Position numbers and translations under genes: made by a program
Notes under the pieces: model-generated
The model's input: the letters and a program-made list of their open reading frames with translations, nothing else
What the model was told of the DNA's origin: nothing
The model's database searches: none
Origin: Gammaproteobacteria bacterium
GTDB lineage: Bacteria > Pseudomonadota > Gammaproteobacteria > Coxiellales > Coxiellaceae
Assembly: GCA_021774015.1 (NCBI GenBank)
Contig: JAJFJO010000182.1
Span: 1-9,048, forward strand
Reading direction: 5' to 3'
DNA: 9,048 nt
Shown here: positions 1 through 6,605 of the stretch, piece after piece
Position numbering within the stretch: the first letter of the stretch is position 1
Layout of the letters: the number at the start of each line of letters is the position of its first letter

Positions 1-289
1 TAATTTTAATCGGTTTTTCTCCGAGTAAATCTTCAGAACTTAGCAAGCCTGTGATGTGGTTTTCATCGTCAATAACTATCAGGATATGCGCACCAGTCGC
101 CTTCATTTCATGGATCGCTTCTTCCATGTTCTCACTATCATGAATAGTAAACGGCTTTGTGTGGCTAAAATCACACAGCACTGAAAATGCTGAGTCTTCC
201 ATATGAACGAGCTCTGGCAAAGAGTGGGAACGTAACACAATGCTTTCTTCATTTACTGGGATGGTGGATAGGGTTTCGTATTTTACCAT
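1..289 (-). CDS. CBS-domain protein, partial (3' end outside window)
   Basis: The leftward reading frame starts at ATG 289 and stays open to the window edge, giving the first 96 residues. A GAGG ribosome site lies 8 bases before the ATG. Residues about 38-90 read like a CBS motif: an opening strand with KPFTIHD, a helix with MEEAIHEMKATGA, then the strand HILIVID, the turn DENHITG and the closing helix LLSSEDLL. CBS modules usually occur in pairs and bind adenine nucleotides to regulate a partner domain or enzyme; whether a second module or other domain follows is not visible. The first 37 residues are not recognised. It is transcribed away from the waaC group, so it is probably unrelated in function. 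The CBS assignment is fairly safe; the role is unknown. Confidence 0.8.
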   Translation of the reverse strand, partial: MVKYETLSTIPVNEESIVLRSHSLPELVHMEDSAFSVLCDFSHTKPFTIHDSENMEEAIHEMKATGAHILIVIDDENHITGLLSSEDLLGEKPIKI

Positions 290-327
290 TAGAGTGGCCT
301 CAATATTTGCGTGTGAGAATTGGGGGA

Positions 328-356
328 ATTATAGCAATTGGCTCGTGCGCTGACTA
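328..356 (-). promoter_or_regulatory. Candidate promoter of the CBS-domain gene
   Basis: On the minus strand a perfect extended -10, TGCTATAAT (336-328), follows a 17-base spacer after TAGTCA (356-351), which matches TTGACA in 4 of 6 positions. The expected transcript start lies about 35 bases before the CBS gene start. It overlaps the opposing promoter of the zinc-finger/waaC genes, so the two may compete. Assigned by reading only. Confidence 0.55.
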
Positions 357-366
357 GTGCTAGAAT
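338..366 (+). promoter_or_regulatory. Candidate promoter of the zinc-finger gene and waaC
   Basis: TTGGCT (338-343) and TAGAAT (361-366) are separated by exactly 17 bases, and the -10 is preceded by TGC, giving the extended form TGCTAGAAT. Transcription would begin near 373, shortly before the AGGGG ribosome site at 385-389. The element overlaps the leftward promoter for the CBS gene. Confidence 0.55.
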
Positions 367-394
367 AGCAGCAGAACGATAATTAGGGGTTAAA

Positions 395-580
395 ATGAAC
401 GAAGAGAAACAAGGTTGTGTTTCGCGGCACTATGAAGTTACCAAAGCGGACTTGCCTGTATGCTGCCCGCTGCCGGATACGCGTGTTTGGGATGCGCACC
501 CTCGTGTTTATCTTGCGATTGAGGAAACTGGCACGGCAGTGTGTCCCTATTGTGAAGCGCATTATACCCTGACCGCATGA
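395..580 (+). CDS. Small zinc-finger (zf-CHCC type) protein
   Basis: This 61-residue protein shows the layout of the zf-CHCC family (related to mitochondrial complex I subunit NDUFS6): Cys at 23 or 24, the signature HPRVYL starting at His35, and a closing CPYC knuckle at 50-53. Those four ligands would hold one zinc ion. The cellular job of the bacterial stand-alone versions is not established. The ATG is preceded by AGGGG with suitable spacing. Its stop codon overlaps the waaC start as ATGA, so the two are probably translationally coupled and co-transcribed from the promoter just upstream. No signal peptide or membrane segment is seen, so it should be cytoplasmic. Family call is strong, function open. 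Confidence 0.85.
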   Translation: MNEEKQGCVSRHYEVTKADLPVCCPLPDTRVWDAHPRVYLAIEETGTAVCPYCEAHYTLTA

Positions 581-1584
581 GAATCTTACTTATCAAAATG
601 TCCTCGATGGGGGATGTGATTCATGCGTTACCTGCAATAACAGACTTAAAACGAGCGATGCCAGGTGCCACCTTAGACTGGGTGGTTGAGGAGCGCTTTG
701 CCTATATACCCAAGTGGCACCCTGGCGTGGATACTGTTATTCCTATTGCTTTGAGGCGTTGGCGTAAAAACTGGTTGAAAAGCCGATTCAGCGATGATTA
801 TAAAACGTTCTGCAAGCGTATAAAGCACACTCACTATGATGTTGTGATTGATGCGCAGGGATTATTGAAAAGTGCGTTGGTCGCGAGAAAAGCTCACGGT
901 CAAACTTATGGCTATAATCGGCACTCGATTAGGGAGCCCCTAGCCTCAATGCTATATCGACACACTATTCCTGTGAGTCGAGAGCTGCACGCCGTTACCC
1001 GAGTTCGTCAACTATTTAGCCAGGCATTTGATTATTCATTGGGCAATGAACAGCCTGATTTTGGCTTGGATCGGGCGCGATTTTCACAAGTATCTGTGGC
1101 GCCGACTATTGTGTTGTGCCATGGCACAACCTGGGATAACAAACATTGGCCTGAAGTGTATTGGAAAAAGCTGGTACAGATGTTGGTCGATACCGGGTAT
1201 CAGGTAAAGCTGGCTTGGGGGAATGTTGTTGAGAAGGATCGCTCTTTACGATTGAGTCATGGTATCGATGGCGCACAGGTATTGCCAGACCTTAATATAG
1301 AGGAGATGGCTGAAGTTATCGCCGGGGCAGCAGGTGTTGTGGCTGTAGATACGGGGTTTGCGCACCTTGCCCAGGCTTTTGATGTGCCGTTGGTTGTGCT
1401 TTTTGGCCCTACCAGTGCTGAACTTACCGGTCCGATCGGTCAGCGGCAAAAGGCGTTGAGCGCTAATTTCCCTTGTGCCCCTTGTTTTAAGCGTCAATGT
1501 TATTATCAGGGTAAGTCCAAAGTGGCTCCGGCCTGTTTTGAAAATTTAACGCCGGAGCGTGTTATCGAGGCTATCCTGGGCTAG
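577..1584 (+). CDS. waaC: Lipopolysaccharide heptosyltransferase I
   Basis: WaaC (RfaC), a glycosyltransferase family 9 enzyme, adds the first L-glycero-D-manno-heptose from ADP-heptose to Kdo2-lipid A at the inner face of the cytoplasmic membrane. The 335-residue length is normal. The N-terminus MRILLIKMSSMGDVIHALPA carries the catalytic-type Asp13 and is closely like the enterobacterial enzyme, as is the following DWVVEE and the RRWRKNW stretch (60-66). In the C-terminal Rossmann half, GTTWDNKHWP (183-192) includes Lys189 in the position of the donor-binding lysine, and DTGFAHL (258-264) followed by FGPT is the family ADP-heptose motif. A cluster of cysteines (300, 303, 308, 320) lies near the end, also common in the family. 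The start overlaps the zinc-finger gene by four bases. This implies a heptose-containing LPS core in the organism. Confidence 0.95.
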   Translation: MRILLIKMSSMGDVIHALPAITDLKRAMPGATLDWVVEERFAYIPKWHPGVDTVIPIALRRWRKNWLKSRFSDDYKTFCKRIKHTHYDVVIDAQGLLKSALVARKAHGQTYGYNRHSIREPLASMLYRHTIPVSRELHAVTRVRQLFSQAFDYSLGNEQPDFGLDRARFSQVSVAPTIVLCHGTTWDNKHWPEVYWKKLVQMLVDTGYQVKLAWGNVVEKDRSLRLSHGIDGAQVLPDLNIEEMAEVIAGAAGVVAVDTGFAHLAQAFDVPLVVLFGPTSAELTGPIGQRQKALSANFPCAPCFKRQCYYQGKSKVAPACFENLTPERVIEAILG

Positions 1585-1591
1585 CGCTGAC

Positions 1592-1600
1592 TGCTATAAT
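1592..1600 (+). promoter_or_regulatory. Extended -10 promoter candidate for manC
   Basis: TGCTATAAT sits just after the waaC stop codon, a perfect extended -10 hexamer. No good -35 is seen at 17 bases (TATCCT at 1572-1577), as is tolerated for extended -10 promoters. It would start a transcript near 1607, separating manC from waaC at least in part. Confidence 0.5.
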
Positions 1601-1619
1601 GCCGGCCTTAGCAATGATC

Positions 1620-1625
1620 GAAGGA
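1620..1625 (+). promoter_or_regulatory. Ribosome binding site deciding the manC start
   Basis: GAAGGA lies 8 bases before ATG 1634. The in-frame ATG at 1559 has no such site, lies inside waaC and upstream of the candidate promoter, and would add 25 residues ahead of the family's usual N-terminus, so 1634 is preferred. Confidence 0.75.
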
Positions 1626-1633
1626 TAGTGTAC

Positions 1634-3046
1634 ATGATAGTGCCCGTTATATTGGCAGGAGGCTCTGGGAATCGGTTATGGCCCTTGTCACGAGAACATT
1701 ATCCGAAACAATTGCTTAACTTGGTGGGCCAACACAGTTTATTGCAAACAACGATACTCAGAACACAAGAGTTAGATAGTGTTGCTCCCCCCCTTGTTAT
1801 TTGTAATCAGCATTATCGTTTTATCATTGCAGAACAACTGCGCCAAATTAATGTGGAACCCAGCAATATTATTCTAGAACCTGTCGGGCGCGGCACCGCA
1901 CCTGCCATTGCAATAGCAGCAATGCATGCTATGCAGACGGATGACGACCCTACCTTATTAGTTTTACCGGCGGATCACTTGTTAAATGATACCGATGTTT
2001 TTTCGCGAGCTGTGCTAGCAGCATGTGAGCAAGCTCAAAATAATAATTTGGTGACTTTCGGTATCGCCCCGACAAGACCTGACACAGGTTTTGGCTACAT
2101 TCACGTTGGTGAAGAATTATCTAAAGAAACTGCTTATCGTGTTGCTGAGTTTGTTGAAAAGCCGGGTAAAGAAACAGCGGAGTCATATTTAGCGTCGGGT
2201 GATTATTATTGGAATAGCGGTATGTTTCTCTTTAAAGCATCCGTTTATTTAAATGAACTAGAAAAATTTGCACCTCAAATTGCAGCAGTATGCCGTGAGG
2301 CGTTCGAGGCGAGTCAGCGAGACTTGTATTTTACCTTGCTTGATAAAGCGAGTTTTTCTGCGTGTGAAGATGACTCTATTGATTATGCTGTGATGGAGCC
2401 AACTGATAATGCCGTTGTTGTGCCGATGTCTGCAGGGTGGCATGACATTGGTTCGTGGACAGCGCTATGGGAAGTCGCTGAGGCCAATCAAGATGGAAAT
2501 GTACTAATCGGTGATGTGTTGACAGAGAATGTCAGCAACTCTTACGTGCGTTCACACGATCGTTTGATTGCAGCGGTGGGGTTGGATGATCATATTGTTA
2601 TTGAAACAGCAGATGCTGTTTTAGTTGCAAAAAAACATCAGAGTGGCGACATTAAAAAAATTGTTAAACAGCTTAAATCCGTGAAACGTAAAGAGGCGCA
2701 ATTGCATCGCAAGGTGTATCGACCATGGGGTTTTTATGAATCAGTGGCGGAAGGCTCAGATTTTCAAGTAAAAAAAATAACGGTGTATCCAGGTGGCAAA
2801 TTATCATTGCAAAAACACAATCACCGTGCGGAGCATTGGGTGGTTGTATCAGGCACAGCGAGTGTGATTCGAGATGAAGAGGAGTTGGTGTTGCAACCGA
2901 ATACATCGGTGTATATTCCGATTGGCACCAAGCACCGTTTATGGAATGAATCAACAGTGCCGCTTGAAGTGATTGAAGTACAAACTGGTGACTATTTAGG
3001 GGAAGACGACATTGTTCGTTTTGAAGATATTTACGCGAGAGTATAA
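1634..3046 (+). CDS. manC: Mannose-1-phosphate guanylyltransferase / mannose-6-phosphate isomerase
   Basis: This is the fused type II enzyme (ManC/AlgA/XanB group) that isomerises fructose-6-phosphate to mannose-6-phosphate and makes GDP-mannose from mannose-1-phosphate and GTP. From ATG 1634 it is 470 residues, the usual length. The N-terminal nucleotidyltransferase domain opens with the pyrophosphorylase signature LAGGSGNRLWPLSR (7-20), has PADH (112-115) and the sugar-phosphate motif FVEKP (173-177). The C-terminal cupin domain has QKHNHRAEHW (393-402), the zinc-binding isomerase motif, and a later His434 in IPIGTKHRL. All key residues appear intact. GDP-mannose would feed LPS or other mannose-containing or mannose-derived glycans. 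A DUF4254 gene follows 3 bases behind, so the two likely share a transcript. A separate phosphomannomutase is needed for the pathway and is not in view. Confidence 0.94.
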   Translation: MIVPVILAGGSGNRLWPLSREHYPKQLLNLVGQHSLLQTTILRTQELDSVAPPLVICNQHYRFIIAEQLRQINVEPSNIILEPVGRGTAPAIAIAAMHAMQTDDDPTLLVLPADHLLNDTDVFSRAVLAACEQAQNNNLVTFGIAPTRPDTGFGYIHVGEELSKETAYRVAEFVEKPGKETAESYLASGDYYWNSGMFLFKASVYLNELEKFAPQIAAVCREAFEASQRDLYFTLLDKASFSACEDDSIDYAVMEPTDNAVVVPMSAGWHDIGSWTALWEVAEANQDGNVLIGDVLTENVSNSYVRSHDRLIAAVGLDDHIVIETADAVLVAKKHQSGDIKKIVKQLKSVKRKEAQLHRKVYRPWGFYESVAEGSDFQVKKITVYPGGKLSLQKHNHRAEHWVVVSGTASVIRDEEELVLQPNTSVYIPIGTKHRLWNESTVPLEVIEVQTGDYLGEDDIVRFEDIYARV

Positions 3047-3049
3047 ACC

Positions 3050-3637
3050 ATGAAAATTGATGTAAGCAAATTAGTTGATCTGCAAAAACAAAAAACCATG
3101 CAATGGCATAATGAAGAATGTGCGATCACAGAGAGTCATGTGTATGCGTTTGTCGAAGAAAACCATATGAATAATTTTTTGTTATGGCACGATGAAGATA
3201 AAGCGCGTCGTGATGATATGGGTGCGGAGTATGTGTATAAAGCCAAGCGCAATATTGATGGTTACAACCAGCAGCGTAATAATTGTATGGAAAAAATGGA
3301 CGAATGGATTTTTCATCATTATCAACCGCAGCAAGATTGCCCGTGTCATTCAGAAACGCCAGGAATGATTATTGATCGCTTGTCGATTTTAGCGCTGAAA
3401 TATTATCATATGCATGAACAAACGATGCGCGCTGATGTTAACGCTGAGCATGTTGAACATTGCCAGAGAAAATGCAATGTAATTGCAGCGCAGCTAGATC
3501 AGTTAAAACAGTGTTTGCAAGAACTTTTAGATGCTATTGTTGCAGGCACGCGCACTTTTCGCGTGTACCATCAATTTAAAATGTACAATGACGAAAAATT
3601 AAACCCGCAGTTGTATCGTAATGATGTTGGAAGCTAA
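3050..3637 (+). CDS. DUF4254 family protein
   Basis: The 195-residue product matches the remembered pattern of DUF4254: LLWHDEDKARR (44-54), KRNIDGYNQQRNN (66-78), and ETPGMIIDRLSILALKYYHM (102-121), with conserved acidic and histidine residues throughout. The family has no established activity that I know of; members are often found beside LPS or cell-surface glycan genes, as here behind manC and waaC. Composition is helical and soluble, with no signal peptide or membrane span; it holds six cysteines, including a CPC at 97-99. The start lies 3 bases after the manC stop, with only a weak GAGAG ribosome site, so translation probably depends on manC. Role in glycan synthesis is inference from context. 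Confidence 0.8.
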   Translation: MKIDVSKLVDLQKQKTMQWHNEECAITESHVYAFVEENHMNNFLLWHDEDKARRDDMGAEYVYKAKRNIDGYNQQRNNCMEKMDEWIFHHYQPQQDCPCHSETPGMIIDRLSILALKYYHMHEQTMRADVNAEHVEHCQRKCNVIAAQLDQLKQCLQELLDAIVAGTRTFRVYHQFKMYNDEKLNPQLYRNDVGS

Positions 3638-3996
3638 TGTTTTTTTTGAGGCTAAGGAGCTTTGGTTTTTGAGCTTTAATTAATGCTGTTTGTAAATTCA
3701 CAGTGAAAAATAAATTCATTGGTTTCAATGTTACCATAAGGATTGTAAGTTTGCTCTGCTTAAGCTTGAATAGGCCTTTGTTCTATGTGGAGATTCATTG
3801 TAAAAGTGCTTGTTTTTTCTGCTAATTTTCTATTTTGCGTCGTAGTGTTTAGCAAGCCAAAACCTATCGATCGATTGCTTATTTTATAATAAAAACTATT
3901 TTCTTGACTCAACTCCCAGGTGTAGTAAATTGTTAACCGTTCAATATGTATGAGCATTATGCTTTTTAATTAATATAACTTAGAGAGGAATAGAAT
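3638..3996 (+). other. AT-rich intergenic region, no convincing gene
   Basis: This stretch of about 360 bases is markedly AT-rich. It contains a T8 run at 3640-3647 straight after the DUF4254 stop but no stable hairpin before it, so a terminator cannot be claimed. It also holds a 10-base palindrome ATCGATCGAT (3866-3875) and the 8-base palindrome GCTTAAGC (3758-3765). A minus-strand frame at 3760-3957 (65 codons) has no recognisable protein character. The right end holds promoter-like elements for the following gene, including a perfect TATAAT at 3885-3890 that lacks a good -35. A small RNA or operator here cannot be excluded. Confidence 0.5.
3904..3931 (+). promoter_or_regulatory. Candidate promoter of the Nudix-box gene
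   Basis: TTGACT (3904-3909, 5 of 6 to consensus) and TAAATT (3926-3931, 4 of 6) are 16 bases apart. A transcript would start near 3938 and have a leader of about 60 bases. The AGAGAGGA ribosome site just before ATG 3997 is strong. Confidence 0.4.
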
Positions 3997-5238
3997 ATGT
4001 CTAGACAACAGGCGGATTGGGATCGAGGTTTTAAGACAATTGACGAAGCTCTTGGTGATGGCTGGAAGACTGAAGCAAAAACAGCTTTAGAGGCTAGAAT
4101 GGCAGAGATCGGTGCCGAGATCGAAAAAGCGGAAGGTACGCTAGCAAATAGTGTTGTAGCTGGCTGGCATCTAACTGAGGTGGCTAAGCAGACGTTGCCT
4201 ACTCTCAAAGATTACCGTGATCAACTGGAAAGAAAAGTAAAAAGCCTAGATAGCATAGGGAAACAAACATTTGATCATAGTGCTGGACGTATGTTTGCTT
4301 TTCTTCAAGCATCTGAAACTGGTGGTGATCCTGAAGTTGTTGTTATGCTTTTTAAGGATGCAAGGCCTTGGAATGGTGAAAAAATCTGTATTAATGGTAA
4401 AGCTAACCCAGGAGAGACTTATCAGCAAACAGCAAATCGTGAGGTTAAAGAAGAATTTTTTAATCACCCCGTTTTTCGCAATATTATTGCGCGTTCAAGC
4501 AGTGATGAACAAGAGTACTTTGATTTAGACAACACGAATGTAGTACAGCGACTATTAGCGACATCAGGCATTTATCTTTCTCGCATGGGTGTATGGCTAG
4601 ATAATAGCAAAGTCTATACGAAAGAAGAGCTTGATGGCATGATGGCTAGCCTGAGTACTGCAATGACTAGGATGGTTGGCAATACTAAAAATTTAATTGA
4701 CTTTAAATTTAATGGTTTTGAAGCAGATCGTCATGGTAATAAAGTATCTCTAGGCGATTTAGGGAAGAATATTGCTGCTTTGAAGGAGTGGAAAGGTGAG
4801 AAAGACAGTGATTGCCCTCTTTCTGAGGATACAATGAAGGCTTTGGAAGCTGCTTTTGAGGCATTAAAGGCTGATGCTAGTAAGGAAGCTGGTATTAAAG
4901 ACTTAGTTGGCGACGTTATGGATTTCACCGAATCAACTGCTGTTAGAACAGTTCCTTTTTCTGAGCTGGCAGAACACCCAGCATTGAATCCTTCTGCTAA
5001 AGCGGATGATGTGAAAGCGGCAGTTAAAATTTTCAACCCTAATATTGAGCGGTTGAAGCTTCAAGCTGGCGATATAGGAGAAAATCTTAAAGCACAAAAA
5101 GCTGCTGCTCTTGTTGGGTTAGGCTTCTCTTCAGGTGCGGCTGCTGCTGCAGCTGGCGCGGGAGCATTTGCTGCTGCTGGTGCTGGTGCTGCTGCTGGTG
5201 GTGGTGATGTTGTAATGACGCCAGCACCTAAAGTGTAG
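3997..5238 (+). CDS. Nudix-box protein of unknown role, possible Dot/Icm effector
   Basis: I do not recognise this 413-residue protein as a whole. Residues 134-156 fit the Nudix box G-x5-E-x7-REUxEExGU: Gly134, Glu140, Arg148-Glu149-Val150, Glu152-Glu153 are all present; only the late glycine is replaced by Phe155 and the final aliphatic by Asn156. The preceding strand EVVVMLF (113-119) also fits a Nudix fold, so a pyrophosphohydrolase acting on a nucleoside diphosphate-linked substrate is plausible. Residues about 25-90 are charged and helical, perhaps coiled coil. Residues 205-360 are helical and unassigned. Residues 369-403 form an uncharged Ala/Gly-rich tract before a short polar tail ending TPAPKV. 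No signal peptide is seen. The gene stands alone, with its own ribosome site and terminator, beside the Dot/Icm block. A secreted effector is inference; a housekeeping hydrolase remains possible. Confidence 0.75.
   Translation: MSRQQADWDRGFKTIDEALGDGWKTEAKTALEARMAEIGAEIEKAEGTLANSVVAGWHLTEVAKQTLPTLKDYRDQLERKVKSLDSIGKQTFDHSAGRMFAFLQASETGGDPEVVVMLFKDARPWNGEKICINGKANPGETYQQTANREVKEEFFNHPVFRNIIARSSSDEQEYFDLDNTNVVQRLLATSGIYLSRMGVWLDNSKVYTKEELDGMMASLSTAMTRMVGNTKNLIDFKFNGFEADRHGNKVSLGDLGKNIAALKEWKGEKDSDCPLSEDTMKALEAAFEALKADASKEAGIKDLVGDVMDFTESTAVRTVPFSELAEHPALNPSAKADDVKAAVKIFNPNIERLKLQAGDIGENLKAQKAAALVGLGFSSGAAAAAAGAGAFAAAGAGAAAGGGDVVMTPAPKV
5101..5205 (+). repeat. GCT/GGT-rich low-complexity tract encoding Ala/Gly
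   Basis: The 3' end of the Nudix-box gene is dominated by GCT, GCG, GCA and GGT codons, coding for alanine and glycine with a few hydrophobic residues. The stretch 5169-5208 is especially regular (runs of GCTGCTGCTGGT type). Such triplet-rich DNA can expand or shrink in frame. The peptide has no charged residue for about 35 positions and might insert in or lie on a membrane, or be a flexible spacer. Confidence 0.7.
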
Positions 5239-5302
5239 TAAAACAATAACACCGTGTCGTTGAGTAGGCCGATTTACTGGCGTGCGCGGCTCAAAGTCAA
5301 AG

Positions 5303-5339
5303 ATGCCTGTGATGCTTTATGTGTCACAGGCATTTTTTT
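5303..5339 (+). terminator. Rho-independent terminator between convergent genes
   Basis: A perfect 10-base-pair stem ATGCCTGTGA / TCACAGGCAT (5303-5312 with 5324-5333) encloses an 11-base loop and runs into seven T (5333-5339). It serves the Nudix-box gene, 65 bases past its stop. Read on the other strand it also lies 3 bases past the icmX stop, but there the trailing tract is only CTTTGA, so termination from that side should be weaker. Confidence 0.9.
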
Positions 5340-5341
5340 AA

Positions 5342-6586
5342 CTATTTCCTTAATGAACTCGCAATATCTTTGATCTCTTTATTCAAATCAGTTGCTTTAA
5401 CCCGCATTAGCATTTGACTGCTAGCGGCAGATTGCAATTGCATCGCAGATAGTGTTGCTAACATACGTTCACGATCTAAATGCGCTTGCTGATTTTGATT
5501 TTCAATTTCAGCCAATACAAACAGCGTTTCGCGTTGAACGGTTGCGGGTGATGCAGTTTTCATACGTTCATACCAAGCTGGGCTATCGACACGATGATCA
5601 GCGATATAATTAGATACTTGTAGAGGGCTTGCATAGGTGCAAGGGCCTTTGTAGCAAGGTTTGTAAGAAGCGCCCAAGACTGTTTTGCTCACTTCAGCTA
5701 AGCGAGCATTGGGAGATTCTGTTTTGATGGGTGAGCGTTCTTGCAATAAATAATTCATGTTGTTTAACCCAACAGAACGAGCGGCGATAGCGGAGCGCAC
5801 ATTTAGTTGGTAGGTTTTAAATTGATGGCTGTTCATTAGTTCATTAAGTTTGGCAGCAATGACACTAGGTTTGTTTTTGTAGTTGTTTAACGCACTTCTT
5901 AGTGTGTTAAAATCAATGCCTTGAGTATAAGGCGTGTAATCTTTAGTTAAAAACGTGATAAAACCACTCGCTGCTTTTTGTTGTTTCGGCGTGTAGGCGT
6001 TAGGTGCCAGCAGCGTGCTCATATCAAAGTAGTTATCATTGTTTGTTTTTGGTTTTGCGAGTGCAGACCCGCCGCGAAGGTAAGAGCGCGTACCAACACC
6101 TAATACCGCTGAATATAATGTATCACTTGCAGGTAATTTTTTAGTGAGATTATTGATGCGATGGCTATCTTTATTAATGCGACGTAAGGCTGCTGCAGCG
6201 ACTGGTTGGGTGGGGAAGCTGTAAGTTAAAGTTGAATCAGAGATTTGTGACAATGAGTTTTTAATATTGTTTTGGTTGGCATCGTATACTTTTTTCTTTA
6301 ACACTTTTGTCGCTGCACTATTGCCAGTATTAACCTGCATCAGCGAGGGCAAGCTTTGGTCGATAGCATAAGCGGCATTGTTTACGGATTTTGCCCAAGA
6401 TTGAAATTTGTTGCTGAATGCGTGAATGGCAGCGACAACTTGCGAGTTGTTATTACTCTGGTTGCCACCTTGGTTTACAGGAAGGAACGGGTTTTTATTC
6501 CCTGCAAGGGCGGCACTTGATAGTGCGACTGCCGCTGCCGTGACAGTAATCGTTGCTAGTATTTTATGTATGTGTTTCTTCGTCAT
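5342..6586 (-). CDS. icmX: Dot/Icm secretion protein IcmX
   Basis: IcmX is a periplasmic or exported component of the Dot/Icm type IVB system, needed for intracellular growth in Legionella; its exact role is unsettled. From ATG 6586 the protein has 414 residues (Legionella IcmX is about 466 from memory). Residues 1-29 form a signal peptide with a basic start, an Ala/Val core and an ALA-G cleavage site. An Asn/Gln-rich linker follows. The C-terminal part carries a close cysteine pair (311 and 316, PCYKGPC) and the segment SPAWYERMKTASPATVQRET (335-354) continuing into LFVLAEI, the best-conserved stretch as I remember it. A longer frame begins at 6655, but it would overlap the upstream gene by 50 bases and bury the signal peptide, so 6586 with its AGGT ribosome site is preferred. 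It is last in the icmW operon, 19 bases behind the 203-residue gene. Confidence 0.88.
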   Translation of the reverse strand: MTKKHIHKILATITVTAAAVALSSAALAGNKNPFLPVNQGGNQSNNNSQVVAAIHAFSNKFQSWAKSVNNAAYAIDQSLPSLMQVNTGNSAATKVLKKKVYDANQNNIKNSLSQISDSTLTYSFPTQPVAAAALRRINKDSHRINNLTKKLPASDTLYSAVLGVGTRSYLRGGSALAKPKTNNDNYFDMSTLLAPNAYTPKQQKAASGFITFLTKDYTPYTQGIDFNTLRSALNNYKNKPSVIAAKLNELMNSHQFKTYQLNVRSAIAARSVGLNNMNYLLQERSPIKTESPNARLAEVSKTVLGASYKPCYKGPCTYASPLQVSNYIADHRVDSPAWYERMKTASPATVQRETLFVLAEIENQNQQAHLDRERMLATLSAMQLQSAASSQMLMRVKATDLNKEIKDIASSLRK

Positions 6587-6605
6587 GATTATGTACCTAT
6601 GTGCA

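Noticed and set aside
1559..1633. Longer N-terminus for the manC product starting inside waaC
   Set aside because: The extra 25 residues do not look like the family, there is no ribosome site, and the candidate promoter lies downstream of that ATG.
3638..3680. Possible terminator after the DUF4254 gene at the T8 run
   Set aside because: No stem of useful length precedes the T run; GAGCTTT occurs there as a direct, not inverted, repeat.
3760..3957. Minus-strand frame of 65 codons in the intergenic gap
   Set aside because: No ribosome site, no recognisable motif, and low-complexity AT-rich origin; most likely chance.
3963..3985. PmrA-like box before the Nudix gene (TTTAAT ... CTTAGA)
   Set aside because: The half-sites are not at the 11-base period and lie too near the ribosome site, unlike the well-spaced boxes at icmW/icmV.
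5061..5252. Ala/Pro-rich minus-strand frame opposite the end of the Nudix gene
   Set aside because: It is the complement of the GCT/GGT repeat tract and has no independent support.
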